Of a stretch of 64,000 nt of DNA, positions 1-15,410 are shown piece after piece. The DNA lies in NCBI GenBank assembly GCA_037178975.1, contig JASJZH010000005.1, positions 8,394,501-8,458,500 of the forward strand, in the 5' to 3' direction. Below the pieces are notes generated by a model. That model was given only the letters and a program-made list of their open reading frames with translations, made no database searches and was not told the origin of the DNA. The position numbers were made by a program, and so were the translations under genes. The number at the start of each line of letters is the position of its first letter. The stretch's first letter is position 1. This DNA is from Oscheius tipulae. Lineage: Eukaryota > Nematoda > Chromadorea > Rhabditida > Rhabditidae.

Positions 1-378
1 AACTAAAACTGCCATTTGAGTTGTATGGGAGCCAAAACGAAAGCAAAAGGCTGAGAGACCTGAATCGTACTCGCGACGTTCGCACACCAAGCTAGCACTC
101 TGTCATTGAGCCATGACAGCAACTGAATTTTGTTGCTCTACAATGGATCCAAACAATTCATTTAAGATTCTCTGTAACAACAGACAACAAGAAAGGTGGC
201 ACCGTAATGTTCTCGATAAATTATAGAAGTTTGTCATAGATTTTCGAGTTTCGCTGCAAGAAAGATACCACATGGCCTAAGGGCAAGTGAAACGTGGAAA
301 GTCCCGTAGAAATGGAATAAAGAATCGAAGGAGGATGAGAGAGAGGATATGTTGTACTTTGGCGGGAGGATAGATTGT

Positions 379-2621
379 CTAGATCTCATCCAATTTGGCC
401 TGCTGGGCCTTCTTCTGATAGTGGGGGACGGCGAACAGCATCACTCCCGAGATCTGCAAGAGTTCCATTAGTTTTGCAGATTTTTTAATTCTCACCAAGA
501 GGTTAACTCCACAGAAGACAAAGGCCCAGGTGTAGGTTCCAGTCCAATCGACCAGGTAGCCAGCAATTGGGGGACCGAAGATGGTACCGATTCCCTGCCA
601 GAGAAGGAGAAGTCCAAAAGCATTAGTCAACTTCTCCAGACCGAGCAGATCGACCAGGATAACACTGGTTAGACAGATGTAGGAAGAGATGGAGAAGCCG
701 AAGATTCCGGCGTAGATGCAGAGGGCCTCGAAGCCGGTGGCCATGAAGGAAAAGGTTGTCAGGATGCCGCAGACGGACAGGGATATGATGTAGATCCAAA
801 GACGGTTGCGGGCGGTGTCCTCTCCCCATCCGTTCGGCAGAGGCAGTTTGCGGTCGCCGATGATTCCGAAGACGACACGACCGACGGTGTTCAGGATTCC
901 GAAGGTGGTGAGAGACATGGCCGACTGCTTCTCCGAGAGCTGAAGACCATTCTTGGCGTGGAGCGGGAGGAAGTAGAGCGGAGAGTTGAATCCCACAGAT
1001 GTCAGAAGGTTAGAGATGGCGAAGAGAAGAAAGACAGGGTCGAGAAGCAGAGAGAGTGAGAGCATTTTCGAGATGGTCCTGAACAGAAGTGCTATAATGA
1101 ACGAGGGACCTAACTCACTTGAACATGTTCTTTCCCTCGACGTTCTCACTCGTGTCCTCCGTCTCCTCACTAGCCTCACGGAGCTGATCCAGCTTTCCAG
1201 TCGAGAAGGCGCTGGCTACAGACTTTTTGTGCAAAGAGCCGGTAGATCTGAAATTGAAGTGTTTTCCTATGTTTCCGTGAAAAATGATAACCGTTCATCA
1301 GTCGCGGGGTCGAGCCCGACAGTGATTGCACCGCAGTCGAGCTATTTACCGAGTGCGCTTTCGGTGAAATCGCGCGGGGACTCTACTGCCTGCTGGTAAC
1401 AATGACTAGCGCCTACCTGTACTTGTCAGGATCCTCCTTGAACTCGGCCACATTGGTGATTGATCCAGTGTAGAAGACGTCCTTCCTGTTCAGGAAACCA
1501 CTCTCCTTCTCGGTAATGGTTCCAGTTCGGCTACGAGGATGAGATTCGTTGTCGGAGCCGACAGCATTTAATGACTTGGCCATTCGAAGAGAGCCGTGTT
1601 CTGAGGAATGCGAGCTGGCCGACTTTGTTCGAAGTCGTCGGTCATCCGGCACGAGAAGGTTAGCGTTTTCAGGAGCCTTGACCTCATCCTCCTGGGCCTT
1701 TTTCAGTTCTTCTCGCTCGGCCTGCTCCTCTTCTTCAGTGACCTCTCGGAAGGGGAGGGGGCGGAACGTGGCTCCGCAGATGGCACAGAGGACTAGGACT
1801 CCGAGGAAGGCCAAGAAGACGGACCTCCATCCGTAGGCAACGATGAGATAGGCGTTGATCGGGGAGAAGAGGACAGTTCCGACTCCGGCACCAGCCACAG
1901 CGACTCCAGTTGCCAGCGATCGGTACCTGAAGAGCATTGGACTAAAAGAATGATTCCGTTGACTCACTTCTCAAAGTACATGGTCACAATGACAATGGCG
2001 GGACAGTACATGAGTCCGAAGCCGATTCCCATCACGACACCGACGGAGATGATCATCATGAGCATAGAAGACCCGAAATAGGCCATGGTACATCTGAAAG
2101 GGCGATTAGGTGGATATGGAAAAAGTCATACCCGATGAAGGCGATGATACTTCCGAGAATGGTGGTCACTCTGCAACCGTACTTGTTACAGATGGCTGAG
2201 GCTACAGGTCCACTTCCTAATGTCAGTCCAGTCAACATGGAAACGATGATGGCGCAGGTGGTATTGTCCGAACCGAATTCCTGAAAGTTTACCAGTGTCA
2301 ATCTCTGTCAAAGGGAGCTACATGAGAGCCTCTTTGCTACATTTTCCATCCGTCTAATCTTCCCCAATCCCCCGAAAGGAACTCTTGTTAACAAGAGGCT
2401 TTCTACGGGTTGATAAGACTCTATCAGTTTCGTGATAGGCAGCAAAAGAAAGAACATACGCGCATGAGGTGGTCAGCCAGGACTCCAAAAGAATAGACGA
2501 AACCGTCGGCAAAGACGTGAATGAAGAAGGATCCGACGACGACTACCCATCCCCATCCACCGTCCGGGGGCATCGGGACGAGCTTGCCATTTCCTCCACC
2601 TCCGGCAGGGGGACCCGTCAT
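379..2621 (-). CDS. SLC16-type monocarboxylate transporter (MFS), 577 aa
   Basis: Seven exons on the minus strand: 2621-2460, 2280-2132, 2093-1968, 1926-1417, 1247-1119, 1078-496, 453-379. They sum to 578 codons without a stop; the last intron is only 42 bp. The start is the ATG at 2621, directly after a CTATTCAG acceptor (possible trans-splice site). The N-terminus carries the MCT hallmark [11 protein letters not shown] on the first membrane helix (about residues 18-32). The next exons give MCT-like helices ending in [16 protein letters not shown] charged cytosolic loop of about 150 residues (exons 4-5, rich in E, S, K) separates the two six-helix halves, as in MCTs. The second half has typical MFS helices and ends [10 protein letters not shown]. 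By family it moves lactate, pyruvate or similar monocarboxylates with protons across the plasma membrane; the actual substrate is unknown. Nematodes have many MCT paralogues, so no symbol is given. Confidence 0.9.
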
Positions 2622-2820
2622 CTGAATAGGCTGATTTGCATCGAAAACTCTCGATAAAGATTAAAAGACAAAGAGAAAGGTGAGAGACAGTAAGACAGAC
2701 AGACAAAGGCAGGGATGAGAGATGACCTTTGAGCGGCTTTACTGGCATGGTGAATCCGTGAGAACGGGCAGCAAAAAGCATATTTTAAAACTAATCGGAG
2801 GCCGAGTAGGGCAAGTGGAG

Positions 2821-2870
<50 letters not shown>
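2821..2870 (+). repeat. 50-base poly(A) homopolymer
   Basis: Fifty consecutive A on the plus strand (T on the minus strand), about 200 bp upstream of the transporter start. There is no retrogene body or target-site duplication beside it. Length may be unstable or affected by assembly. Confidence 0.95.
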
Positions 2871-2872
<2 letters not shown>

Positions 2873-2879
2873 GCAACAT

Positions 2880-5740
2880 ACGTCTCACTACCCCAAGTCG
2901 TAAAACTGTCCCCCGTCTCACAGGCAAAAGTCAGTCATTGTCCAATCTATCATCGCTATAAACAGAAGAGATTGATTAATGACTTTGTGGTCAAAATGAG
3001 GGGGAAAAGGCTCGCCAGAGCAGTCAACAGACCACCACGTGAATAGCCTCAAGGAGAGAGCAAAACATTGCGATCGACGTCAATGGCTCTGACCAAAATA
3101 TCCGAAAAAGAGAAAAAGTGTCTGTGAGGAGGGGGGATGACCGATAGCGACGATAGGAGACGATAAATCGTTTTGTGAAGTGAGGTGGAGAGATAAGCCT
3201 GGAGCCAGACAGAACAAAGGTTTTAAGAACCATTCAGCTTCCAAAAAGTGGGGGAAAAATAGAAGTTGCAGGAACTGGAAAAGGTGATGTGTTGGACGTT
3301 CGCCGAAAGTGACAATCGTTCAACTTAGGTGATAAAAATTTATATTGAAGTAAAAGCAGCGAAGGTGGGAATATCGACGCGGGGCGAAGAGGAAAGGTCA
3401 AAATGAGTTCGAGCGGGGAGGAACACGGGAAAGCGATTGAGTATAGCTGCTTTTTGCTTTCCATTTAAATTTGGCGCCAAAACGTTGAAGGTTAGAAGTA
3501 GTGGAAACGGAAGGTTTTGAGCAACAATACGAAAAATAGGCATTTGTTGTCAAGCCAAGGCGTCGCAGTCTACATGTTTGGATTCGTGTATAGTCGGAGC
3601 CCGATAGTCAATTTCCAACGAGGAGCGGCACTTTAAAGAACTGTCGTCCTTCCCGCCACGAGTTTTGAAAATTCGGCGCGAGTTTCTCTAGTTTTTCACT
3701 ATTTGAGCCTAGTTGTGACAATTTTTTCGTTGTTTTGGCCTTAAAATCCAACTCCGCGGCGAGCATTTAAATTCAGGTGCCGTTCTTCCTCGAAAACAGA
3801 ATATAACCAAGCTATCCAGTAAAGGTTGCGCTTGTATACAAATAAGAGATTACACGGGGGAGAATAGAAAAAAGCCGGCAAAAGACAAACAGCGGTCAAG
3901 AAAACAGACGGAGTGGCATGATCTCTCGCGGCTATATACCTCTCTCTCTGAACTTTGTCCAGAGAATTTCGTATAGCTCACAAAAGAGACGCCGATATAT
4001 CAAAAGGCACCGCATACACTCATAAGAGGACAGATTCAGCATTCGAATGGGGGGGGACACAAATGCGTAGCTAATAGCTCTGACGAATGTGATGAAATGT
4101 GACGAATGAGGGAGGGAGGATATGAGCCCAGCGATCCATATTCTTTCGAACCAAAACGGTTTAAGAGTTGGACATCTGCCGATTCCGACCATAGACTGAC
4201 ACAAAAAGGATGCGCCTAATTGAACAGCTGCAGACTACGTCAGATTTCGTAGAGGTTAAGCATACTGACTGGCATCGAGTTACAAAAGAGCCAGGACCAA
4301 AAGAAAGACAGTTTTCAAGGTTGATAGTGTCAAGTTCTTTTGGGCAACGATAAGACGAGGCGAGCAATTAATCATTCCGCGGTGCGAAGTGAACTCTCTC
4401 TGTCTGCAGAGCGATAGAATCGCGGCGGTATTAATCAAAGAGGCAAGGGGGACAAAGACCGAGAGACACTCTGACAATTATAGCCCTTTTTTGAAAGCAG
4501 ACATTGCTCTTTTATGCTTGGGGATGGAGCCAAATGACACCTAATAAACAGAGGGAGGAGCACTGTCTCTCCCTCTCTCGGGCTCGGGAAATCTCATAGA
4601 ACAACATGAGAGACGGGCTGAAAACACGGGGGAAGCCGCGCATAAACATACTTGTTGCTAAGGGAACAATGGATTTTCACCTACGTTCAAAATTGGAACA
4701 TCTCTGAGAAACCGAAAAACATTCAAACTTGGTCCCTTTTGAAATCAAACAAATGCTCAAACCACGACCATTGGCCGCATTTTTCATAAAAATCGGCGAG
4801 GTTGGTGTGACGGAACCGACGAGACAGTACGGGATCAAAAAAGTCAAACCGAATACTCTGGATCAGAATTTTTTGCTGGTACCGGTAGTGAGACCGATTT
4901 TGATACCTTTCAAAACTCTGAAGGGGTGAGTTAAGGCTCTTTGACTCAAATACCTAGAAGGGTGACAAAAATCAAAAGATTGAGTTAGTAGTCTCCCTCT
5001 CGAGAGCGTAAAACAAAGGGCACGAACAGCTGTGCGGGACGTCCAGGCCAGGTCACTCAGCTGATGTCTCGATCACACCCACTGCCCATTGATCTTTTAG
5101 GAACACACAATGTTAGGGGTAAAGGAAGACTGATAAGTGTGCGTGTGTGCAAAGACTGGGGTTCGATTCGAAGTCTCGTCCCCTCTCAAATAGGCCGGAA
5201 CCAACAAAAAAGAGGACACAAAACGCAGAGAACACGAGAGAGGAGCCAGATGCTAGACTCGAACTTTACGAAAAGGTTACGAGTCGTTCCCACAGACAGG
5301 CGGGGTGAGTCAAGGCATTTTGTTTATAGTCTAGTCAGTTTGTCATAGGCTATAGGAGAAAGAGAGAGGTGAGCTGTAATGGGAGGACTATCTTTACGAC
5401 TGGTAGCTAATGAGCCATTAACCGGGTTGTAGGATAGATTGATAGGCTACTGATTGTCGATAAGGCTGACGAATGACATCGGAAAGCTGGCAAAAGTACC
5501 CTTCTAGCCGAAAACGTTGACTGTTAAGAGAATTTTTTGGAAGGGGCTTATGCTATCGAAGACACTGCTCGAATATCTCCGAATATATACAAGCAAAGCA
5601 AACGTGACGCACAAAAATCTTAACTATGAAGGTTTCACTATGCGGCTCTGTTGCCTCGTTGTCCTGGTTCCGGATCATGAATCAAAGTTGGTACGCGAGC
5701 CGCTTCTGATGTTCAAGAACTGGAACTGCTCGAGGAAACA
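2880..5740. other. Non-coding intergenic stretch
   Basis: I see no convincing gene. Open frames here are short, lack supported splice structure and show no family resemblance. Around 5145-5170 there is an isolated B-box-like GGGTTCGATTC without a clear A box. Confidence 0.5.
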
Positions 5741-5746
5741 CAAATA

Positions 5747-6281
5747 CAGGGTAGCCGATAAGTAGTGGCGCGCTTACTCATATGGAGTCCTTGTTTCCCA
5801 CAGTTCATCTTAAAAACCTGTATATAGGCTGATTCAAAACTAGTTTTATGCTCTATTCGACCAACTTATTCTCATGTTATACAGTTTTTCGGTTTGTCTA
5901 GAAAACAATGAATACCGCTTTCATCCCTCGGCAAAATCAATCTAAAAAAGACCCAAACAATCCACCAAAAAAAACCTTTCCGTTCTTTTAATACCGAAGG
6001 CATCATAATTGATCTAACAGTGTAGAAACTTAGCTATTCGAAACACACTATTTAGGATTTATACGTAATTAATTTTTGATATGTTACTTGTGCCGCACAA
6101 GCTGTCTCACGGTCGCAGTTTCCACCATTGTGCAAATTTAAAGTTAAAGCTCTCGATCTGACTGTGAAAATATAAATTTGCGAGATGTTTTCCATTATAA
6201 CTAGCTACCTAATGTGCAAAAACTTTTCTGATTTCGAAGAAAAACGCGTTTTTTACGCGCCAAAACTTATCGGCCATCCTG
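5747..6281. mobile_element. TA-flanked MITE with about 29-bp terminal inverted repeats
   Basis: The left end CAGGGTAGCCGATAAGTAGT (from 5747) and the reverse complement of the right end, CAGGATGGCCGATAAGTTTT (to 6281), match along about 29 bp with a few mismatches, continuing into GGCGCG. TA dinucleotides flank both ends (5745-5746 and 6282-6283), the target duplication of Tc1/mariner-type elements. The 535-bp interior is AT-rich and has no transposase frame, so it is read as a non-autonomous MITE. Confidence 0.7.
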
Positions 6282-6490
6282 TAGAATAAAAATTTGACTG
6301 ATTATCAATATGGAAAAGCAGTCTGACAATCTGATAGGTTTAGGACATGAAGTAGACAGTGAAAGCAGGGGGTAGGCTGTGAGGATGAGAAGAGGACACG
6401 TCAGAATAGAATTGGAACGAGTTGACAAGACAGGTTGTGAGAATAGGACGAGGACAGTCTGCCATATTCGGGCATAGAACAGTAGAGAAA

Positions 6491-6643
6491 AATTGAAAAC
6501 CAACCTCGTCATCATTTTTATCATCCACAAGCTGCTCATAAACTTCCACTTCGACGAAACTGTCGTTGCTGCTCTTGAAGCTCGTCAGCTCGACACCGTA
6601 GGTCATACTTGAGAAGGGGCTAGTCACGAGAGGGAGGTCCTCT
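6491..6643 (-). other. Unassigned exon-like open segment
   Basis: On the minus strand a TAATCTTTCAG acceptor is followed by an open, codon-biased segment encoding roughly DLPLVTSPFSSMTYGVELTS and then an acidic stretch ending DDKNDDE, with a GTTGGT donor. It lies about 550 bp beyond the AMPK stop codon. I cannot link it to neighbouring exons or to a known family. It may be an exon of an unresolved small gene or an alternative 3' exon. Confidence 0.3.
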
Positions 6644-6854
6644 GAAAGATTAGCTATAAATATGCGAGTGGGTCTGAACATAGAGACAGACAAGAGATCC
6701 CTTTTATACCCTGGGCCCTCTGCACCCTCCCCCAACTGCTGTCTCTTGATCACTCATTTTTGTAGTTGATGGGGCGGAGCGGCTGGGTGTTTTAAAAGTT
6801 CAGGGATATTCATAAAAGATGTGCTAAAGTCTAAAGACGGAATGTCCTGAAACC

Positions 6855-6970
6855 CCGTTATAGCTGCGCACCAACTCTTGACCAAAGGCTTCAATATGCA
6901 GCTGTTATCCGAATCTTATTGTGTATTGACTATCATGGTTAATAGTTGGTGCGCAACATTCTAATTACGG
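6855..6970. mobile_element. Short MITE, GCGCACCAACT family
   Basis: Imperfect inverted repeat with ends CCGTTATAGCTGCGCACC and, on the opposite strand, CCGTAATTAGAATGTTGCGC, both running into CACCAACT(C/A)TT(G/A)ACCA. About 116 bp, non-coding. The same terminal core recurs at 33672-33787 and, in part, at 20111-20191 and 31522-31699. Confidence 0.65.
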
Positions 6971-7193
6971 ACTCCCTCAACCCTGCTCTGTTTATGTGAA
7001 AGGGGAAAGTGAAAAACATTGACGGGAACAGGATGTTTATATCAACGGAAATCGGTCTATTTACAACAGTCGCGATGGTCAAACGGATTCGAGGGCGGCG
7101 ACAGAATTCACAATAGTGCGATACATGTGTACGGGCTGTTTTTACAAGGTTCGAAGGCTAACCGGAAAAGAACTGGATTGGAGAAAAGGGTAG

Positions 7194-10841
<3,648 letters not shown>

Positions 10842-10849
10842 CTTTTGCG

Positions 10850-11917
10850 CTGGAAATGTGAGAATTTTAAGAGATAAGGATGTAAAACTATCACAGTACA
10901 CAGATTTATGAAAAATAAGGCACACAAAATCTTATCAAGACCGGTTCTATAGAAAAACATTCCGAATATTTTGAATAAGTTGGGTCACGAGGATGAAAAG
11001 TTGTCATGAGATTGTAGGGCTACAAATTTTGGGAGAGAATGGCTGATGTTTTGACTGTGAAAAGATGAAGCGCTGAAACTTTGGCTGGAATGGAACCGGG
11101 GCACAATACCAAAAGCAAATAAATGCTCTCACAGAGTCGCTCTCCAATAATAATCTAACTGTATTTTCGAACGAAATTTGACGGCAATACGGCGGTGGCA
11201 AAACTTGCACAGATTAACTTGCTGTCAGGCGCACACAATCCATAAGCCGATCTCTTCTATTGATTCCGTAAACCCTCTTTTCATTGACGACCACCGACAC
11301 TGTCTTTCTGTCTCTCTGTCTCTCTATCTCACTGTTCACTTTGTCTCACTGTTCTCTGTTGTCTGTCTCTTTGACTCTCTGTCTCTCTGTCTGTACTACT
11401 GTCCCGAAAGAGGCTGTAAGAGAAAGAAGCAGCTGATTGACTGGCTTCCCATGCAAACTACTCTACCTGTTTTGCCACATATTCCCCCTCCTGCTCTTTG
11501 CCAGCTGTTCTGTTTACACTAGTTCAAGTGACTCTCGTTTGCCCCTCTTGCTCCCATTTTCAGCGAGATCTATTCTCGGAATCTGCCCTCGATAAGGGAA
11601 TCGCCGGTCACCCCACGCGGGCCGGAGTTTGAGTTCAAAAGCTGTTCCGCCCACCCGCATGCATCTCTGCCCCATGGTCGATGGGACCCCCACCTCACTC
11701 TCTCTAACAAACAATTGTCCTCTTTCGCACGTTGTATATGCCTCGCTTGACCCTCGATTATCGATATTTTAGCAACTTTTGGCCATTTGCCATACGTTAG
11801 ACTCTAGTGATATCACCCCCTATCAGCCGCCCGTTTCCACTCTTTGACTCTCTGTCTTTCTCTTCCCCTTTAATAACTCCGAATTTCTAGATAGTCCATA
11901 ACGGTCGACCGGCCAGA
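10850..11917. promoter_or_regulatory. Divergent intergenic region between AMPK and GOT
   Basis: About 1.07 kb separates two genes transcribed away from each other, so it probably holds both promoters. It contains a pyrimidine tract of TCTGTCTC units (about 11305-11395). A TTTCTAG acceptor just upstream of the GOT start (about 11890) suggests trans-splicing. No discrete promoter motif is called. Confidence 0.4.
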
Positions 11918-13509
11918 ATGTCGTTCTTTGATGGAATTCCCGTTGCCCCTCCGATCGAGGTCTTTCACATGAACAATCTCTTCATGAGTGAGACGGATCC
12001 AAGAAAGGTCAACTTGACCATTGGAGGTTGGCTCTTTGACTTTGAACTTTTGAATTTTCACCCTTTTAGCCTACCGCACGGAGGAGGCCAAACCGTGGGT
12101 TTTGCCGGTAGTTCGCGAGGCCGAGAAGCGTCTGGCCGCGGACGAGACGCTCAACCACGAGTACCTGCCCGTTCTCGGATTCGAGCCCTTCGCCAAGGCA
12201 GCCACTGAGCTTCTGCTTGGAGCCAACTCGCCGGCTATCAAGGAAGGACGTGCCCTCGGAGTTCAATGTCTCTCCGGAACTGGATCTCTTCGAATGGGAG
12301 CCGAATTCTTGACTCGCGTGCTCGGAATCAAGACTGTCTACATCAGCAATCCTACCTGGTTAGTGCTTTTCATACTGAGTTTTACAAGGTGGCTAAAGCC
12401 AGATAGTTTTATGGACGAGCCAAACTTTGAGCGGCACCTTGCATTGGTGGCGCAGTACCAAGTGGCGAATTCAGATCACAGCTCGAATCCCGAGCTTGAA
12501 AATGTTTTGATTTTGTGTCCCTCTTTTATGGAAACAATCTATGCCATCACAAAAACTTCAATTTCAGGGGAAATCACAAGCTGGTGTTCAAGACGGCCGG
12601 CTTCACCTCTATCAACGACTACAAATACTACGACACGGTTCACAATCGCGTGGACATTGAGCAACTGGTGGCCGATCTGTCATCTGCTCCGGAAAAGTCT
12701 GTCGTCATTCTACATGGTTGTGCTCACAATCCGACCGGCATGGACCCGACTCATGAGGAATGGAAGAAGATTGCTGAGGTGGTCAAGCAGCGCAACCTGT
12801 TTACCTTCTTCGACATTGCCTACCAAGGATTCGCCTCCGGAGATCCCGATGCCGATGCTTGGGCCATTCGCTACTTCGTGGAGCAGGGTCTGGAGTGTGT
12901 CATTGCCCAGTCCTTTGCCAAGAACTTTGGTCTCTACAGTAAGTTTCTTGAATTTTCCTTTTGGAGATAGATAGAGAGTCAGAAAGACAGAGCGACAGAG
13001 ACAGAGGGGCGCAGAGACAGGGAGACAGAAAGACACATTCAATTGCTTCAGATGAACGTATCGGAAATCTGACGATCGTGGTCAAGGATCCAGCCTGTTT
13101 CGACGGTATTAAGTCGCAAATGTCGCTGGTAGTCCGTGCCAACTGGTCGAATCCACCGAGCCATGGTGCCCGTATCGTTCACATGGTCCTGACCGACCCG
13201 CAGCTTCGTCAGCAGTGGCACGAGTGCATCCAGACCATGTCGACGAGGATTCGTGAGATGCGAGCCGCTCTTCGCGGCCATCTCGAGTCTCTCGGAACCC
13301 CGGGCGACTGGCAGCATATCACGAAGCAGATCGGACTCTTCAGCTTCACCGGACTGACCGCGGCCCAGGTCGAGCATCTGTACAAGCACCACAAGGTCTT
13401 CTTGCTCAAGGACGGCCGAATCAACATCTGTGGACTGAACACGAAGAATGTCGAGTACGTGGCCAAAGCCTTCGACGAGGCCATCCGAAACATCCGAAGC
13501 AATATCTAA
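11918..13509 (+). CDS. got-1.2: Cytosolic-type aspartate aminotransferase, 408 aa
   Basis: Four exons (11918-12026, 12070-12358, 12568-12938, 13052-13509) give exactly 409 codons. The N-terminus MSFFDGIPVAPPIEVFH and the absence of a targeting peptide match the cytosolic GOT-1 group of nematodes. The fold-type I motifs are present: GAYRTEEAKPWVLPVV, the substrate loop LHGCAHNPTGMD, DIAYQGFASGD, and the PLP Schiff-base lysine in SFAKNFGLYNERIG. The C-terminus has GRINICGLN, with the conserved Arg binding the alpha-carboxylate. It interconverts aspartate plus 2-oxoglutarate with oxaloacetate plus glutamate and feeds the malate-aspartate shuttle. Intron 2 carries a tRNA-like repeat and intron 3 a GACAGAGA tract. 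An AATAAA lies about 45 bp after the stop. Confidence 0.95.
12440..12515 (+). repeat. tRNA-like SINE copy in GOT intron 2
   Basis: A box TGGCGCAGTAC (12448) and B box GCTCGAATCCC (12481) with a T-rich 3' end TGTTTTGATTTTG. It has the same start as the copies in the PRRC2 introns (TGGCGCAGT-CCAA). Inserted in the sense orientation. Confidence 0.55.
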
Positions 13510-14429
13510 TAATGTAAATAGCGTCAATACCGGTCCATCTCTATAGGTACGCTTCAATAAAGTATATTCGCTTGTTCTATCTTTGGATCATCTTGATAGA
13601 GAAGTCTTGAAGAATGTTTTCTTTGGAGATAGCATCGTCTCGAGATCTTCAAGGACACTTTTGTATACTTGTTGTTTCCCTCGACCTCTCATCTTTTGTA
13701 CTATTCGTATTCAAGAAACCATCAACAAACACTTTTCACTGTCTCTTTCTGTCACCCTGTCTCATATGATGTTAGTGAGGCTTACACTGCAAACTTCCTT
13801 TTGTTCTCTGGAGGTCTTCTCGAATATTCAATCTGTTGAGAGACCGAGAAAAGATTTTTTCAATACCAGGATGATGTTAACGAGGATTTAGTTAACAAGT
13901 CAGTTGTGACGGGAGCTGCACTCGGCATAGCCAGCAGGGAACGATATGTTAAGGTAGAACTATTTTTGAATGTATTTGACTTACCGTTAGAACTGAATTG
14001 TGCAGAAAAAAAGCAGTGCTCCTTATTTCTTTGCGGAAATAAATAAGAAGCACACCTTCAAAGCCTAGTGAGCCTACGCTCTGTCAAGGAAGTATAGACG
14101 GTTGCGTTTTTACGCCGTTTTGCCAACATGCGGTTGTTTTCTTGATTTGTGGAGATTGCCAAACGTGTGAGACGATCTGAAGCTGGCGTACGGCAAGTGA
14201 TTAACCCGAGGCATGGATATTACAATTAAAAAAAACGCTCCGGAAGACCACAATAATTGTCAGCAAGAGATAAACCCCGTGTTGCTGGCCACTTTTCGAA
14301 CGCGTCTTCTCTTTGAAAGGCTCCAGCTGAATTGGAACTCGCTATATCTCACGAAAAGATCAGATCTGCTATTAAGAAGACGAAAACAATCGTGCACAAA
14401 CGGAAAAAGATGGATAATGTCCAAAACAG

Positions 14430-14695
14430 GGACAAGGTAATAACAGAATTCAAATAGAGAAGAGTTCAGAAGTTTTTCAAAGTTTTCGCGATCTAGGCCA
14501 TCTTCAGTGACGAAAGAAAGTTTAATTGTGATGGCCCTGACAACTTTGCATTCTACTGACATGATATTCGAAAAGAAGTACAGTACCATAAAACGAGGAA
14601 TTTTGGATGTGGCAGTGTGATGTGCTGGGCTGAAGTGTCAGTGAATGAGACAGTCGACCTCGTGCTCACAAGCTCCCATATGAAAGTTCAAGTGT
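14430..14695 (+). pseudogene. Transposase remnant, upstream part
   Basis: Frames encode pieces of a Tc1-type DDE transposase, including the FSDE block and the following RNFGCGSVMCWAEVS region. In-frame stops interrupt it: a TGA replaces the expected Trp near FAFY*HDIRKE. A weaker N-terminal remnant begins near 14213. It ends exactly where the captured fragment starts. Confidence 0.7.
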
Positions 14696-15145
14696 ACATA
14701 ACTTGTACATTTGTATAAAAACGTTGCAGAGATCAAGTTGTGACTCAGAATGCCAGATAAGCAAAGCGACCCTTGTTTGCCTATGGTAGTTCCTTTCTTG
14801 ACAGATTGCCCTTGTGAATAAGCGCGGCTGATCTGAAAAACAATGCCACGTAAGCAGAAGTGTTGTGTAAAGGTGGCATTGGCGGACCGATATATCAGTT
14901 TCCTCTCTTCTTGGTAACTTTTCTTGCATCATTTCTTGCAACTCCACAACAAAATTTTATAGAAAAACATGACTTTCAACTGGGAAGGTATCATCAAGGC
15001 CTCCAACGCAGTCAGAGATTTTTTTCGCTCCCTTCCCGAGGGTACCCCAACCAAGCTGATCGAAGCATTCAAGATTCTCGGAAATGCCCAGCTTGAGCCA
15101 GCTGACAAGGTCGCTAAAGTTGACGAGCTCATTGCTGGTGTTCAG
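14696..15145 (+). pseudogene. Captured promoter and exon-1 copy of the helical gene at 22.2 kb
   Basis: This 450-bp block is almost identical to the reverse complement of 22601-23051. It covers the whole spacer between the GPCR stop codon and the helical gene, then exon 1 from the ATG (14969) to the codon for Gln-59. In 59 codons I count four amino-acid differences (V3F, G14A, L19F, R27P), so the copy is fairly recent. The donor's promoter and leader are included. The open frame continues past the junction into transposase IHTAR and stops at 15178, giving a 69-residue chimaeric frame. Confidence 0.85.
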
Positions 15146-15410
15146 CAGATCCATACAGCTCGAGACACCCATGAATAACTTGCGAGGTTGTAACATTCTT
15201 CTTATACCATGGTCTGCTCGTAGCCCCGACCTCAATATTGTCGAAAATGTATGGAGTATTATTGTACGAGACGTTTATAAGAATGGAAAACGCGTAGTGC
15301 TTGAAAAAAAATCCAGCCTTCTACGCTGCGCAAATTGTACGATTCTATCCCCAACCGTGTTTGTGATGTTCTTGAGTCCAAAGGTGGACCAAATCGTTAT
15401 TAGTTATTAG
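15146..15410 (+). pseudogene. Transposase remnant, C-terminal part
   Basis: IHTAR is followed after a frameshift by IPWSARSPDLNIVENVWSII and a Tc1-like C-terminus ending near SKGGPNRY in a shifted frame. This is the part carrying the third catalytic acidic residue (the E of IVENVW). Frameshifts prevent function. Confidence 0.7.

Noticed and set aside
986-1399. Plus-strand 137-codon frame
   Set aside because: Antisense shadow of the transporter exons 5 and 6, which are supported by splice sites and MCT motifs.
2722-2961. Open frame containing a poly-lysine run
   Set aside because: It is only the translation of the 50-A tract, with no start context or conserved sequence.
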